Of a stretch of 64,000 bases of DNA, positions 10,984-22,859 are shown piece by piece. Location: NCBI RefSeq assembly GCF_001411555.2, contig NC_049915.1, positions 18,800,640 to 18,864,639 of the forward strand. The letters run 5' to 3'. The translations under genes and the position numbers were made by a program. The notes beneath the pieces were generated by a model that saw only the letters and a list, made by a program, of their open reading frames with translations, searched no databases and was not told the origin of the DNA. Every line of letters begins with the position of its first letter. Within the stretch, counting starts at the first letter, position 1. Source of the stretch: Juglans regia. Lineage: Eukaryota; Streptophyta; Magnoliopsida; Fagales; Juglandaceae.

Positions 10984-11052
10984 CACGTGCAGTTACTGTA
11001 GACCAAGCGCCGAAACAAGTCTCCTGCTTAATTTTGCGTCGTCTCTATAAAT
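10984..11052 (+). promoter_or_regulatory. Candidate P450 promoter: G-box and TATA box
   Basis: A CACGTG core (10984-10989) and a TATA-like CTATAAATT (11045-11053) lie about 120 and 60 bp before the first ATG at 11109. Spacing suits a TATA promoter with a 5' UTR of about 30 bases. G-boxes bind bZIP/bHLH factors in plants. This is motif evidence only. Confidence 0.4.
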
Positions 11053-11108
11053 TTGTGTGGAAAACGGCTTCATTATTCATTGGAGCCTTTGTTACACACT
11101 AGCTAGCC

Positions 11109-13010
11109 ATGCCGGCCACCATGACTCGTGATATCCTGATCTACTTGCTTCTCTCATTTCTTTCCGCCATATTCGTACTTAAATTCTTTTTAAACAACTT
11201 AACCAAGCCAACATCCCATCCCAAGCTCCCTCCGAGCCCGCCGACGTTACCCTTTATAGGTCACCTCTACCTCCTCGGGCCATTCTTTCATGAATCATTG
11301 CGAAATCTATCCACCAAATATGGCCCTATTTTCAATCTCCGACTTGGTGTTTCTCAATGGTGCATGGTTGTCCAATCACCCTCTGCAGCAGCAGAGATAT
11401 TGAAAACCCAAGATCTCTCTTTCGCGCAACACCCAAAGTTAGCTTTCGCCGATGAAGTCCCATATGGCGACACAGGATTTTTCAGCGCCCCGTATGGTAA
11501 TTATTGGCGGTTCATCAAAAACGTGTGCGTGAATGAACTGCTCTCACCCCGACAGCTTGAACGGTCACGGCCTCTAAGAGAGGAAGAACTTGATCGGTTT
11601 TTGCATAAGGTGTTTGAGAGTGCTAAGAAGAGAGAGGTTGTTGATGTGGGTTCTGAGCTTACGAAACTTACAAATAACATTGTATGCAGGATGGCCATAA
11701 GCACAAGGTGTTCAGAGAAAAATGATGAAGCTGAGAAGATTAGGGAGTTGGTGAAAGATAGTTTTGAGGTTGCGTCAAAAATCTTTATCGGGGATGTATT
11801 CGGACCCCTAAAGAGATTGGCTTTCTGGTTTTACGGAAGGCAGCTCATAGATGTTGGTTTGAGGTTCGACGAGATGCTGGAGAAGATATTAGAGAGGCAT
11901 GAAGATCAAAGTTGGAAGAGAGATCAGAATGATCAAGATTTGACAGATATATTGTTGAAGGTATACAGTGATGACGGGGCTAAGGCCAAGATGACCCGAA
12001 CCCATCTCAAGGCTTTATTGCTGGTGTGTTCTTGCATTGTACTTAATTCAATATTAGTTCTGATCTTATTATTATTATTGCAAAATGGATCATATATTAT
12101 GTTTAAGCCTGCATATATAGTGTTCTAAAAGGCCGTTTAATTAAAGAAAGATGGAATCACATATTGAGTACATATAATTTCAGACGTTTTCTGAAGTGAA
12201 AATGCAAGGCTGGGTATTTTGGCTCGAGCTCAACTTTGATAATCTAAATATAAACGTATCAAGATTGAACTCAAACTGCACAAACGTTCAGGAACGACCT
12301 CATTTAAAAGAACGAACTTTATCCGCTAGTGATGTATTGCCATGCAAGCAGGATATTTTATCGGAAGCACAGGAAATTCATCAGAGGTCGTTGTATGGAC
12401 ATTAGCTGAGCTCATCAATCATCCAAACGTATTCAGCAAGCTCAGAGAAGAAATCAAATCGGTTGTGGACAATAATTCCAGGCTAGTTCAAGAATCAGAC
12501 GTGGCAAATCTTCCCTACTTGCAAGCAGTTGTAAAAGAAATACTAAGACTATATCCGCCATTGCCTGTGACAACAAGAGAATGCCGCCAAGCTTGTAAAA
12601 TACAAGGCTTTGACGTGCCCCAGAATACTATGGTGGCAATCAATCTGTATGCTATAATGAGGGATCCAGAATTATGGGACAATCCAAACGAGTTCTGGCC
12701 GGAGAGGTTCTTGCAGGCTTCCTCTAAAAACCAACAACATGATAAGAGTGCGGGGGGAGATGAAAATCCTAATTTTCTTGCTTTTGGAGCGGGGAGGAGA
12801 GCTTGCCCCGGTGGAAAGTTGGGGTTGGCCATGATGCACACTGCAGTGGCAGCCATGGTTCAATGCTTTGATTGGAAAGTTGGAGGAGATGGAAACGAGG
12901 CCGCGGCCAAGGTAAAGATGGAAGTTCGGAAAGGCGTTTTTATTCACTTGGCTCATCCACTCAAATGCCTTCCCCTGATTTACTTCAACCCATTTGCTTC
13001 TCCCATATAA
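11109..13010 (+). CDS. Cytochrome P450, CYP71 clan (CYP93/CYP705/CYP712-like), two exons, frame broken at exon 2
   Basis: Haem-thiolate monooxygenase of plant specialised metabolism, predicted to be anchored in the ER by the N-terminal hydrophobic stretch. Exon 1 is 11109-12023 (305 codons; proline hinge PPSPPTLPFIGHL, then PYGNYWRF). Intron GT at 12024, AG at 12350-12351. Exon 2 is 12352-13010. It carries the K-helix KEILR, PERF, and the haem loop FGAGRRACPG, and ends NPFASPI. Total length, about 520 residues, is normal. Two oddities stand out. Exon 1 ends in phase 0, but exon 2 is open only one base out of step, and no alternative GT or AG restores it. The I-helix oxygen-activation motif reads GSTGNSS where most CYP71-clan enzymes have AGTDTS-like residues. 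It may be a recent pseudogene, a null allele or a base-calling error in a T run. The start could also be the second ATG (11121), which has the better context. Substrate unknown. Confidence 0.75.
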
Positions 13011-14330
13011 TAATCTTTACACTTTACATGAGTCCTACTACCTACGTACTCTTGTACGTACCATGCATGCATGGACCTTCTAGAATTTGCAGGCAAGCAA
13101 AATTGACATGCATGGTGTCATGTACTGTGAAATAAGTGTGTTAGATATAAATTAAATAATAAAAAATAAATATTTCTATTAATTTAATTTTTGAGATAAA
13201 TGATGATCATTTCACTAAATATCAGAGTGAATAGATTAAATTCAAACTCTAACTCTATATTTCACTCCATTTAATTAAATATTTTATATGAAAAAAAATG
13301 TTAAGATGTATATTAAATAATATAATCTATCTGTTCTGATTGACTTAAACTTTTGAAATAATTATTGTTTGTGTTACTAGGTGGACCAGAGTTAGTGCGT
13401 GTTATGTAAACTAATCCATGCAGCTTTAATTAATTAACTAATTAATCCATGTATGTCGTAATTAATTAAACACAAGTGCGTAGCTAGGCTAGCCTACGTG
13501 TTAATGCTAGTAGTACTTAATTTTCAATCTTTAATTATATGCGCCGGCGGCTTCCCTAACCAAAAATGTACGTACTCGGTCGACACGCTGTTAATGTAGC
13601 ACTGGCCAGGTTTATGTAGCACCGCGAAATAAGGTTTGATTTTTTAAGATATAAATTAAATAATAAAATTTAATAATTTTGATTAGATTAAATATTTTGA
13701 ATAAGTGATGATTTTACATATATGTTAACAAAACGGAGGTCACGAGTTCGAATGATCGTCATTTCTACCTTAAAATTTAGTATTTTTTTAAGTTGTGTCT
13801 AAATAAATGTAACATGTTTGAAAATACTTTAAGCATGTGTTTATCAAACAATACATAACTTTTTAATTGTATAACTTATTACTTAAGCTATAAATTATAA
13901 GTCCTAAAACTATAGCTATATTTTCCATCATAATTTCAAATATGCACGAAGAAGTTAGACAATACTATTTATACTGTATTAATATAATTAGACACTAATG
14001 AATTAGTAGTTATTAATAATAAATACTAAATTATAACAATTAAATTTAGTATTGAAAAAATTATAATACTAAACTTATTTAGTACCAAATGTATAATTCG
14101 TAAACAGGACCAGACCAAAACCGGAAAAATCAAAAGTTTTTATTTCGGTGATGAATCGGTCTAAATCGATTCTTAAATTTTTAAAGTCGATGTATACTGA
14201 TTTGGTTCCAAAATTTATCCAAAACAGAACCGAATCGGACCACTTACGCCCCTAATGATAAGTTCTAAATGATATACATTTTAAAAATTATATTTTCCCA
14301 TATAAAATACACAGCAACACTTTCACTTAG
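13011..14330. other. Intergenic, AT-rich, no gene
   Basis: Follows the P450 stop. Around 13725-13755 the phrase GGTCACGAGTTCGAAT resembles the B box of a tRNA-derived SINE, but no A box or full element was found. Around 14100-14260 there is a diverged repeat rich in ACCGAATCGG-like words that looks like old transposon sequence. Confidence 0.4.
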
Positions 14331-14550
14331 ACATATGTCCCTTGCCCAATTTGACGGCCAACACGTTAATGTGTAAGAATTTAACCCTTGCTTGGGATTA
14401 TCGGGTAAGGCCAATCCAATCGACACATGGCTCGAAAATTTCGAGGATTGAAAGAAAATAAACCTTGTTTGAGATCACCCAGCAAGTCCAATCTGATGAA
14501 CACATTGCTTAGTAATTTCGAGTGTTGCTAGAAAATAACCCTTAATTGCT

Positions 14551-15380
14551 ATGGATCATCGAGCTGACACCCTAGCCGCCATTGATCATCCTCTCAACGA
14601 CCTCAAAATTGTTTCCCTTCTTTTAGCAAATTTTTGTTTGGAGTATGATCTGTTCGTCACCTTTGTGACCACTTGTGTTAAGCAACATCAACCTGTTGTG
14701 AATTTATCGACAACCAACACCAATATTGCAAGCAAGTCTACCTCTTCTCCCTTTGGACGCAGTGGGTGCTCACAATACTCTTACGGAACTTGTGGCTAAT
14801 TCGTACAACTCAAGCAACTCTAAGGGCTCTTGAGGCAAGGGGCATGGTCAATCTCAACCCCAAAACCAATTTGCCAAGTATGCAAGAAAGACGCCTACGC
14901 CACTCTTCACTGCTTTCATAAGCTTGATGATAGCTATCAAAGTAAGTCATTAACCATGCTAGCTGCCTATGCGACCTCTCCATCTCAAGGCTCAAATCCC
15001 GCTTGGTACCCCAAACTTAGCACCACCCATCATATCAATTCCAATATAGCAAACCTTAATGTCAAAGTTATCGAATATACTGGTTCAAATCACCTACAAA
15101 TGGATAATGGTATTGAACTCCCAGTCCATGCCCATATTTCCACACCAAAATTTTATTTTCTTTTACACAACGTCTTACATGTTCTTGAAATCATCAAAAA
15201 CCTTATTTCGGTTTAGAAGTTCACAACCACCACTAAAACTTATTTTGAAATTTATCTGTCTATTTTTTATGAAGGACCAGGCTACAAGGGCATTCCTACT
15301 ACGCGGGTCGAGTAAGCATGCATGGTTTTGTACCCTCTCTCTTCCACCTCAGGTCTTTTCCTCCCTTTGCTCTCATTGGT
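14551..15380 (+). pseudogene. Ty1/Copia gag-protease relic
   Basis: Pieces of a Copia polyprotein follow in order on the plus strand in shifting frames. A gag segment at 14551-14799 has YDLFVTFVTT, as in UBN2-type gag. A decayed zinc-knuckle region at about 14866-14945 (CQVCKKDAYATLHCFHKL) has lost its histidine spacing. A protease region at 14995-15216 has WYPKLSTTHHI where an active enzyme has D-S-G-A, and ends NLISV. A C-terminal fragment at 15255-15370 contains KDQAT and LPPQVFS. The catalytic aspartate is gone and frameshifts separate the pieces. The relic stops just before the CACTA element at 15391, which probably inserted into it. Confidence 0.7.
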
Positions 15381-15390
15381 AAATGCATCT

Positions 15391-17010
15391 CACTACAAGA
15401 AATCAGGACTTTCTCGGCGATTATTAAATCGTTGCAAATAAAATCAAATCACTACAAAAGGTTGTTTTTTCCGTTGATTTCCAAATAGCCACGGCGTCTA
15501 ACATCACATTTCATACTCGTACAATGGGAGTCCATTATTTACTTTGTTGCAACGCTTTAGGTTGCTTTTGCGACAATCCCAATCGTTGGAAAAGAAAAAA
15601 ACATGTTGCAACGCTGTGATTTATGTCGATATGCTTTGCATGGTGCGCCAAAATCACCAAATCCTTTTATTTTTCTCCCCAACATATTTCCCCCCAACAC
15701 CCTTCTGCAATTCAGCGATTCCCATCAGATTCGATTTTCCAGCACCTGCAAATCCACCCTTCCTAGTGTTTGCGCACGGCATTACCTCCTCCGTCATATA
15801 GCTTTTGGCCCATTTTCACTGTCCCATTTTCCCAACAATTCTCCCTTTCATAACTTCTTCTCCATTTTTGATCTCTCTAACTACACATTAAGCAAAACTC
15901 ACTCAAAAAACCTACATATACGATTGTCTCTTCCACCGAAAACCACCTTTAATAGTGAAAACTCCACTGATTTGGAAATCGCGGAAGCTATTGTGCCACA
16001 TTTTCCAATGCATGGTAAACACCAAATCGTCATGCATTGGATAATCCTTCTGCCAATTCCAGTACAAAATTTTGATTTTTGACATTTCCTAAGCTGCTAT
16101 TCAACATCAAGCAAGACCCTTTTCTGTTGGCAAAGGGTTATCCAACTCGCCTCCTCCCCGTCCTCACCTCCACTCAGTTGGAGTCGATTACTGTTGGTAA
16201 GATACTCTCTTTTTTGGCATTTATGTTCTTAATGAAATCGTTTACTCTAACACAAAATTAGTATCCATTTTTAACACTTTACTCAAGTTGTTGATATCAA
16301 GTAGTTTGTTGACTGTGTCGTGGAAACAGTGGTGGTTTGCTCTTTCAATATATGCATAAATTGCCTATATGTTTGTGTATGTATAATGTAACGATTTCCC
16401 CGAACGCTGCGAATAATAACGATTGTATTTGCGGCGATATTCCAAGTATTTGCGACAATTAGGAAACGCTGCAAATAAATTTTTCCATCTATTTAACTTT
16501 GCCAAGATATTTCTACTAGCGAACATATATTTGCTACAAATACTCTTTCGGTGAATTTAGTTCGATGCAAAAAATGCAATAAAGGTATTGATTTATTTGC
16601 AGTGAACAGAAATTGCTGCAGCAAATGGATTGCGGCAATTTTAAGCGCCAGGAAATATTAATTACAACGATTTTCCCAAACACTGCGAATAATAGCAATG
16701 TTATTTGTGGCAATATTCCAGGTATTTGTGACAGTTAGGAAACGTTGCAAATAATTTTTTCCAGCGATTTAGGGTTGAACCGTGCAGCGCAGTTGTGAAG
16801 AATTTTTCCAATATTTGCAGCGAAAGAAATCGCTGAAAATGATCACTCATTGCGACGATTTTTGAAGTTTACTGGTTCACCTTATAATTGAATAAACAAT
16901 TGCAACGAACGTTCGGCGCAGTAGAAATCGCTAGGAAAAATTAAATGCGGCGATATTATGGGTTATTTGTGATGATTATTGGCATCGAAAAAATCATTTT
17001 TCTTGTAGTG
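15391..17010. mobile_element. Non-autonomous CACTA (En/Spm-type) transposon, complete, 1620 bp
   Basis: Starts CACTACAAGAAA at 15391 and ends TTTCTTGTAGTG at 17010, perfect 12-bp terminal inverted repeats, flanked by a 3-bp target duplication TCT on both sides (15388-15390 and 17011-17013). Subterminal regions hold many copies of CGTTGCAA, CGCTGCAAAT and GCGACGATT-like words, as expected for transposase-binding repeats. A block near 16390-16495 is repeated at about 16668-16770. The central open frame (15603-16082, 159 codons) matches nothing I know and no transposase domain is present, so movement would need a related autonomous element. Confidence 0.85.
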
Positions 17011-17039
17011 TCTCCTTAATCTTGAACTATGTGATCATT

Positions 17040-17150
17040 ACCTAAAGTATGAAGGCAAAGAAAATGAAGTTGGCCCTTGCTTGCCAAAGAAAACTCCATG
17101 CGTTCAGCGTCAAAACAACATCGACATGGTAAATTTCTAACTTCTAATAT
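17040..17150. repeat. Dispersed repeat shared with 23360-23450
   Basis: The words CCCTTGCTTGCCAAAGAAAA, ACTCCAT, GTTCA and CATGGTAAA occur in the same order at both places over roughly 80 bp with scattered differences. This is probably transposon sequence of unknown type; here it continues the context disrupted by the CACTA element. Confidence 0.45.
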
Positions 17151-17417
17151 TTTGGTTTTTAGTAATTAACAAGGAAAATACAAAGACTAAAATTACAAGT
17201 TTCATAATGGTCTTCTTAGATATTGCGCATTCTTTCTTTTTTCTTTTTTTTCTTTTTTTTTGTTATTACTTAAATTATTTATTTGATCATTAATGTACGT
17301 ACTTGTGAGTTATATAGTTGATCATTTTCCAGATGACATGTCCTTGAGGATAAAAATAAAAAATAAAAAATAAAAAACTTTAAAGTGGCATTTGAGATAA
17401 TACTTACATATTCAAGA

Positions 17418-17602
17418 GTAATGCTAGATACATACATGGATTGTGCAAACATCATGCATTCAGCTGGTTTTTAAAAAATAAAAATGAGATTTATTATTAA
17501 AAAATTAATTTTTTCATATGGGTCTCATGTTTACATTTTTTTTTAAAAAGAGAGCGTGGTGCGCTTATGCGCTCTATGATTGCAAATATCATTTTACTTT
17601 CA
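17418..17602. repeat. MITE-like repeat, related to 53222-53392
   Basis: Both begin near AGTAATG and contain a purine-rich ATGAGATTTATT or AAGGTTCATAAT part, then AAAAAATTAATTTTTT or AAAAAGTAATTTTTT, a TATGGGTCTCATGTTTA or TATGAGTTTCATATTTA part, and a final GCAAATATCATTT or ACAAATATCATTT. Length about 170-185 bp, non-coding. Boundaries are approximate. Confidence 0.45.
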
Positions 17603-17904
17603 CCATTTGAGGCCTAGTAATTTTCAAGTTTTGCCAAATTTATATCTAGACTTCAAGAAACTCTCGATCGATTAGGTACGCTTGTCAATGTTTCATTAGA
17701 AAACTAATGAGACGTCACGTACATTATTATACAGAAGAATCAAGCAAATTAAAGGTTGAAGTAAATCATTGCAAACTGAAGTTTTACTCTTTTCGATTGA
17801 TCAAAATTAAACTCCACTATATAGAAGTAGGCAATAATATAAAGACATTCACAAAAGCAAATAGTATGACCAATTGCAATGTGATGACACAATGCATGAA
17901 TAAT

Positions 17905-18112
17905 TCAATTTTTTCATCTCATCTCATGATCTCATATATTTCATCATTATAATTTTTTCAAATTTCTGCACAAAATAGAGTAAATAATTCAATTTTTTTA
18001 AATGTGAAAACAATAATAATATTAAAAAATAATATTCTAACAATATTTTATTCAACTTTTAATTTTCATCTAAAATCATATCATCTCATCTCATCTCACT
18101 ATCCAAATCCCA
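17905..18112. repeat. GTTTGGAT-family MITE copy
   Basis: Body of CATCTCATCTCATGATCTCA, an AAATAATTCAATTTTTT core, ATTTTATTCAACTTTT, and an end CATCTCACTATCCAAATCCC. This is the same architecture as the copies near 33670, 51785, 52370, 56320, 57010 and 61295. About 200 bp, non-coding; terminus diverged on the left. Confidence 0.6.
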
Positions 18113-18399
18113 CATGTCGCCGAAGTTGGGAGTTTATAAACACACAAGGAATCAATCTCACCCACCGTCTGAGCCCTCTCATTCCCCCTTTCAAAATTTC
18201 CCAAGAAAATTCTCGTGTGTTCAATTGTCTCAGAGTCCAAACATGATCTTTTCCACTTCTAGGGTCTTCGATGTCTCATTTTTTGAGTTAGCTTTTACAT
18301 TCTCTCCACTACTATTGTACCTCTACTCGCTGCCATGATCTTCTTCTGTAGTGAACCGAAACAGTTCATGTTATTGTAAGAGTTTGATTTAAACTCTAT

Positions 18400-19165
18400 G
18401 TCCCACACACCCAATAATCTAATGGGTTTAAGATAGTTCAATTATTATCTCTTAAGTGATGTGTCATAGTAGGATAAAAATAACCCTATTTCTAATCACA
18501 GTGGGACACAAAGTCCTTACATTAATTGATGGTCGAAAGTCTATAAATAGTGCTGAGGGCTTAAGGGTTCTCATGACCTACAACATTAGAGTGCCTATAG
18601 CCATCGGGAGATACTTGTGACACTAAGTTGCTAGGATGATCCTTCTCTGACGACAAACAGAATATCGATTATTCTACAGGCTAGTTTCAACAGATAATTC
18701 ACATGAAAGAAAATAAGGGAATCAACCAAAAACACAGAGAAAATGTCTCTGATGTTAAATTTAAATTATCAATATTGAAGAATGACCAAATCAACCTACA
18801 AGCCGGGATGTAATAGCTGAAAATTGATTGCATTAGAATTTTACCAAAAATAGCAAAATCCCAATAATCATGCCAAATCCTAATAAGTAATCTGTCAAAA
18901 ATCTGGTCCAAATCAAGTTCAAAATCACTTCCAAAACAGTAAATAAAATATTACTATAGAAGGCAACAAATAATTAAAAATAGGAAATCATAGTGGAAAA
19001 CAGTAAAGTTTGACCTCGAAAATGATGCACACCGAGCATAGCTGGGTGTCCACGACGTGTGCTCCAAAAAGAGCTTTTCGAATTGGGGTCATATGCGCAA
19101 TTCTGATACCTGTAGCTAAAGTTATGACCAAAATACCGAAACATGTCCAAAACTGTCCCAATCAA
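18400..19165. repeat. Old LTR-retrotransposon relic (LTR-like)
   Basis: Contains CTATAAATAGTGCTGAGGGC (TATA-like, 18541-18560) and, from about 18690, a block diverged from the LTRs at 9079/10417 (CAGAGAAAAT, AAAAATCTGGTCCAAATCA, CACTTCCAAAAC). The segment 18970-19165 is also alignable to 23030-23225 (words such as GTGCTCCAAAAAGAGCTTTT versus GCGCGCCAAAAAAAACTTTA). No coding remnant recognised; boundaries uncertain. Confidence 0.4.
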
Positions 19166-19169
19166 GAAA

Positions 19170-20340
19170 AGATCACGATTTCCTGCCCTCTGTGCGCTAA
19201 TCTGCCACCTCAAGGTATTTCAGCGCAGTCAACGTGTAGTCTGACAACTCAGTATCATCTGACTCAGATCCTCCTGTATTATTTTTTTTATAGTCAGATC
19301 AAATTCTTCGTCAAACAGATAGAGAAATGTATGTCTTTTAACTACTATTGTTTTATTATTGTGGATTATAGAAAATCAAATATCTAATTATTAATGTTTA
19401 TGTTAAAATATTTAACAGTTATTTGAAGCCCATCCTAGATCTGGCAAAAAGTCTACATTTTCTTCAATTTCTCCTCTTGCATGGTGGATCTTTATGGACT
19501 GCCTATATACCTGGGTACAAATATGTAATGTCAAGATGCCGGTGTCTTGCCAAAACTAGAAGCCCAGACTTGGATTTCCGCATATATATGTTTGGATTGG
19601 TAAAGCATGCACATGATGTTAATTTTTTATTATATCTGATTTTTCCTTATTTCCTTCCCCACTGATCTTCGTAGCATAAATTCTACTATATATATGATCT
19701 TACAAAAGGCCTCTTTTTATGTAGTGAATGAATGTGCTATTTGCAAAGGGCTCCCAAATTAAAACTCTTGATTTGGAATTTTAGATTCTGTTTCTAGATC
19801 TGGTGTTAGGAACATGATTTCCAAAACTCAATTAAAGTACATCTGGATGACTCCACTGGCTAGTTTTGGTGGTGGTCCCTATTAGGTCATGGGCATGCAT
19901 AGTACTGTACGTTTTAAAAGAAAAAAATGCATTCAAGACATAGAAACAACTAAGGTTTCTAGTATATAACGTACAGTACGTGTGACGTTTAATTACTAGA
20001 ATTGTCGATAATTGAATTGTTTGTGTTTGTTTCTAATGTATCCTGTTTTGGTCACCCTAGCTTTAATTTATTATATCCTGTCGTTCATTAACAATTAATG
20101 ATGGCAGGTTTGAGTGGTAGGACAAGACATAAAATTCTTATCTCATCTTATCTCATCGTTATATCTTTCCATTTCTGAGTAGTGGGTAAGCCCAAATATT
20201 ACATGGGCTGGATCCAGTCTCGTTAATCAAATTAATTATGTCGACGGCATAGCATGTGTTTTAAATCTTTACATGAGTCGGCCTACTACTCTTGTACGTA
20301 TTTTGAAAAGGGTTAATTAGCAGTTTCATCAATGTATTTT
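19170..20340. other. Intergenic, no gene recognised
   Basis: Short open frames only, none with family features. Contains a partial TTATCTCATCTTATCTCATC tract near 20140, a fragment of the GTTTGGAT MITE family. Confidence 0.4.
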
Positions 20341-20342
20341 TA

Positions 20343-20475
20343 CACTATAAGAAAATTGATGACGGATTATATGTGACGAAAATGATTATTTACAATCAAA
20401 ATAGACTTATTTTAACAAAAAATAATTATTTTTTGAGGAAATATTTAGTCACAACTGACTAGTTTTCTTGTAGTG
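20343..20475. mobile_element. CACTA-type MITE, 133 bp
   Basis: Begins CACTATAAGAAAA and ends TTTTCTTGTAGTG, near-perfect 13-bp inverted repeats with one mismatch. The flanking triplets are TTA and GTA, so the target duplication is imperfect. The interior is AT-rich and non-coding with GTGACGAAAATGA-like words. A deletion derivative of the superfamily represented at 15391. Confidence 0.7.
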
Positions 20476-20820
20476 GTACTTGGGGTTATTGTTATATATT
20501 CACGTGCCAATTATATATGTTATGTGGGACGTGAATATATATAACAATTATGCTATATACAGTCGAGTTACGCAGTCGGTATGCAGTCGGGATGCCATGT
20601 CATCAAAAAAAAAACTATAGGAAAAGACGCCCCCAAAAATCGAAAGAAAATTGATTAAAGAAACAGAGTAACGAAACAAGGTTGCTAGCATGTACATACA
20701 CCCCTGGGTTACCAAGATTATTGAGCTTGGCGAAAGGAGTCAGTAAACAACCCAGACCCACACTAATTCGCAAGAAAAAAAACTATAAACAGCAAACGAT
20801 TCTCAACCCATCCCCTCCAA

Positions 20821-21092
20821 TGGCCTCCAGCCCTAACCCTTGTTCATACTTCCATAAATTCTCTCCTTCTTTCCCTTTTCTTGCTTCTCTCTATTATTGT
20901 TCTACTGGGCATTTCGTCTAACATTCAGACCAAATTCATCTATGATGATTCCTTTCCCAAAATCTACACGATCGAGGTGGTCAACAAGTTTCGTCAAGCA
21001 TTCGAAGGGAGCTACTTCTCTGTGGTTTTTATTGTTTACCAACTTCTCAAACCCAACAACAACAACAATAAACTCCCACATCCACAGATTTA
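20821..21092 (+). other. Unrecognised open frames, possible decayed gene fragment
   Basis: An ATG at 20821 opens a 33-codon frame (MASSPNPCSYFHKF...). The neighbouring frame continues to 21092 with a leucine-rich hydrophobic run then SSNIQTKFIYDDSFPK. The two together would look like a secreted or membrane-anchored N-terminus broken by a frameshift, but I do not recognise the protein. An (AG)n tract follows at 21172. Low confidence that this is or was a gene. Confidence 0.2.
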
Positions 21093-21169
21093 ATTTGCTT
21101 AATCTTGAAATGGAGTGAAATTAGAGAGAATACAAAGCACTTCAAACCCAAATCTGATTTGGGGATTGC

Positions 21170-21171
<2 letters not shown>

Positions 21172-21202
<31 letters not shown>
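21172..21202. repeat. (AG)n microsatellite
   Basis: About fifteen uninterrupted AG units. Confidence 0.95.
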
Positions 21203-21205
<3 letters not shown>

Positions 21206-21833
21206 ATTTCTTCGTGCTGAAGAAATGCAGAAAGGGAAAGAAGGAGAGAGGATTTGTAATCGAAATGATGCGTTTTATTTTTTACACATTAGTAGCCGTT
21301 TGCAAGCCTTTTACATTCGGCGATTTTATTCAGCATTTTACTATATATAAAGGCCAGCCAAATTCATACATTATTATTAATTATTATTATGGCTCGGAAA
21401 TTCGATCATTCATTTAAGTACGTATAATGTACCTAGCTTTAATTAATCCATACATGCATGTCACGATCATAAAGAGTACGTCCGAGAATTAACACGTACG
21501 TGTACATGCATGCAATATCGTACCCTGCCTGGTTAACTAACTAGTGTCTTGTGGTTCGTATTTTCAGCACTTACAGTTTTTAATGAGAAATCACATTGAT
21601 TTTCTCTCAAATTCTTTTTCAAAATTCTAGTTCTCTGTTTCTGGTTTTACATATTTTTACATACGTAGCTATATTTGAGGCAGAATGCAATAACTAAACT
21701 ACACCCCGATCGATTAATTGAGAATTATATATGTAATGTTCAGTTTTCATTTTTGGTTTCGATTGAATGAAGGGTTATTTTGGCATATAATCATATTATA
21801 TATAAATCAAAAAGGTCTAGTTATAAGTATATT

Positions 21834-22223
21834 TGTTATGTGTCTATATATGGCCCAAGAATTCACATCTTCAAGTTTATATGCATACACACCATTTGAC
21901 TCCTAACCAATGCAGGACCATAACATACCCCTACCCTTCAAGACCAACGTCCATGTTGGTCGAGTACTATAAGAGGCTTTCACCAGACTGGGGCAACATG
22001 GCCCGTCCAATTGGATCTATAGCTAGCCACTTTGCAAGCCCAGCCTATTAGGCGAGGCAGCATTGGAGCCCAAAATCAGCTCTAATATCATTTGTTATGT
22101 GTCCATATATGACCCAAGGATTCACATCCTAAAAAACCGGCTTGCTAGGTGGAGGTGCTCCTAAGCTTATTTGCACACATACATATATACCATTTGACAC
22201 CTAATCAATGTGGAATCATAACA
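21834..22223 (-). mobile_element. TRIM: terminal-repeat retrotransposon in miniature, about 390 bp
   Basis: Two direct repeats, 21834-21925 and 22093-22223, both start TGTTATGTGTC and end ATAACA; the second carries a roughly 35-bp insertion near 22127-22165. The 167-bp interior shows, on the minus strand, TGATATTAGAGC directly after the right repeat. This is two mismatches from the initiator-Met tRNA primer site TGGTATCAGAGC. A polypurine tract GAAGGGTAGGGG sits just before the left repeat. Flanks ATATT and ATATA agree at four of five bases. No coding capacity, as usual for TRIMs. Confidence 0.6.
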
Positions 22224-22230
22224 ATATATA

Positions 22231-22260
22231 TACCAAATATATATATATATATATATATAT
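22231..22260. repeat. (TA)n microsatellite
   Basis: Uninterrupted TA run directly after the TRIM. Confidence 0.9.
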
Positions 22261-22859
22261 GCATACAAATATAAGTGTACCGGATATATGCTTATTTTTT
22301 ATTTTTTACTTTCTTGATTTTATGTGAAAAAATAAATGATAAAAAAAAAGGTGAAAAGGGAAATGATAAATTAGAAAGAGGTAAAATTAAAATCGGTACA
22401 TGACTAGCAAGCTATTTAATTGGTCGGTAATTTTGGTAATTATATTCCAACTGTGTAGACGAACTCTGAGAGTGAGAACTGCGCGCATGCATGCATCATG
22501 TGATCCTCGATGTTAGCCAAGAGAGAACTTCGATCGTAAGATCTTTTTTTTTTTTCCCTTAATTTCCAGGCAAGAGAGAAATTAAAAGAATCTGGGGAAA
22601 AAGGCAATTGGAAATTGGTTTGGATATTTGGTTGTAATTGGAGGTTTAATTTTTAGATTAATTAGTTTTTTTATTTAACCATCAAAATTAACAGAAGGGA
22701 GTAAGTGACAAAGAAAAGCCTTGAACTTACAATAATGCCATTATCCAACCTCAATTATGTCATTATCCAAAATATAATAAAATTAGTAAATTAGATGAAG
22801 TATGACAGAATTATAATTAATTAACAAAATCTAAGAATTGAGATTGTGAAAATATGCAA

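Noticed and set aside
13727..13760. tRNA gene or SINE B box
   Set aside because: Only a GAGTTCGAAT-like word is present; no A box, cloverleaf or A-rich tail could be drawn.
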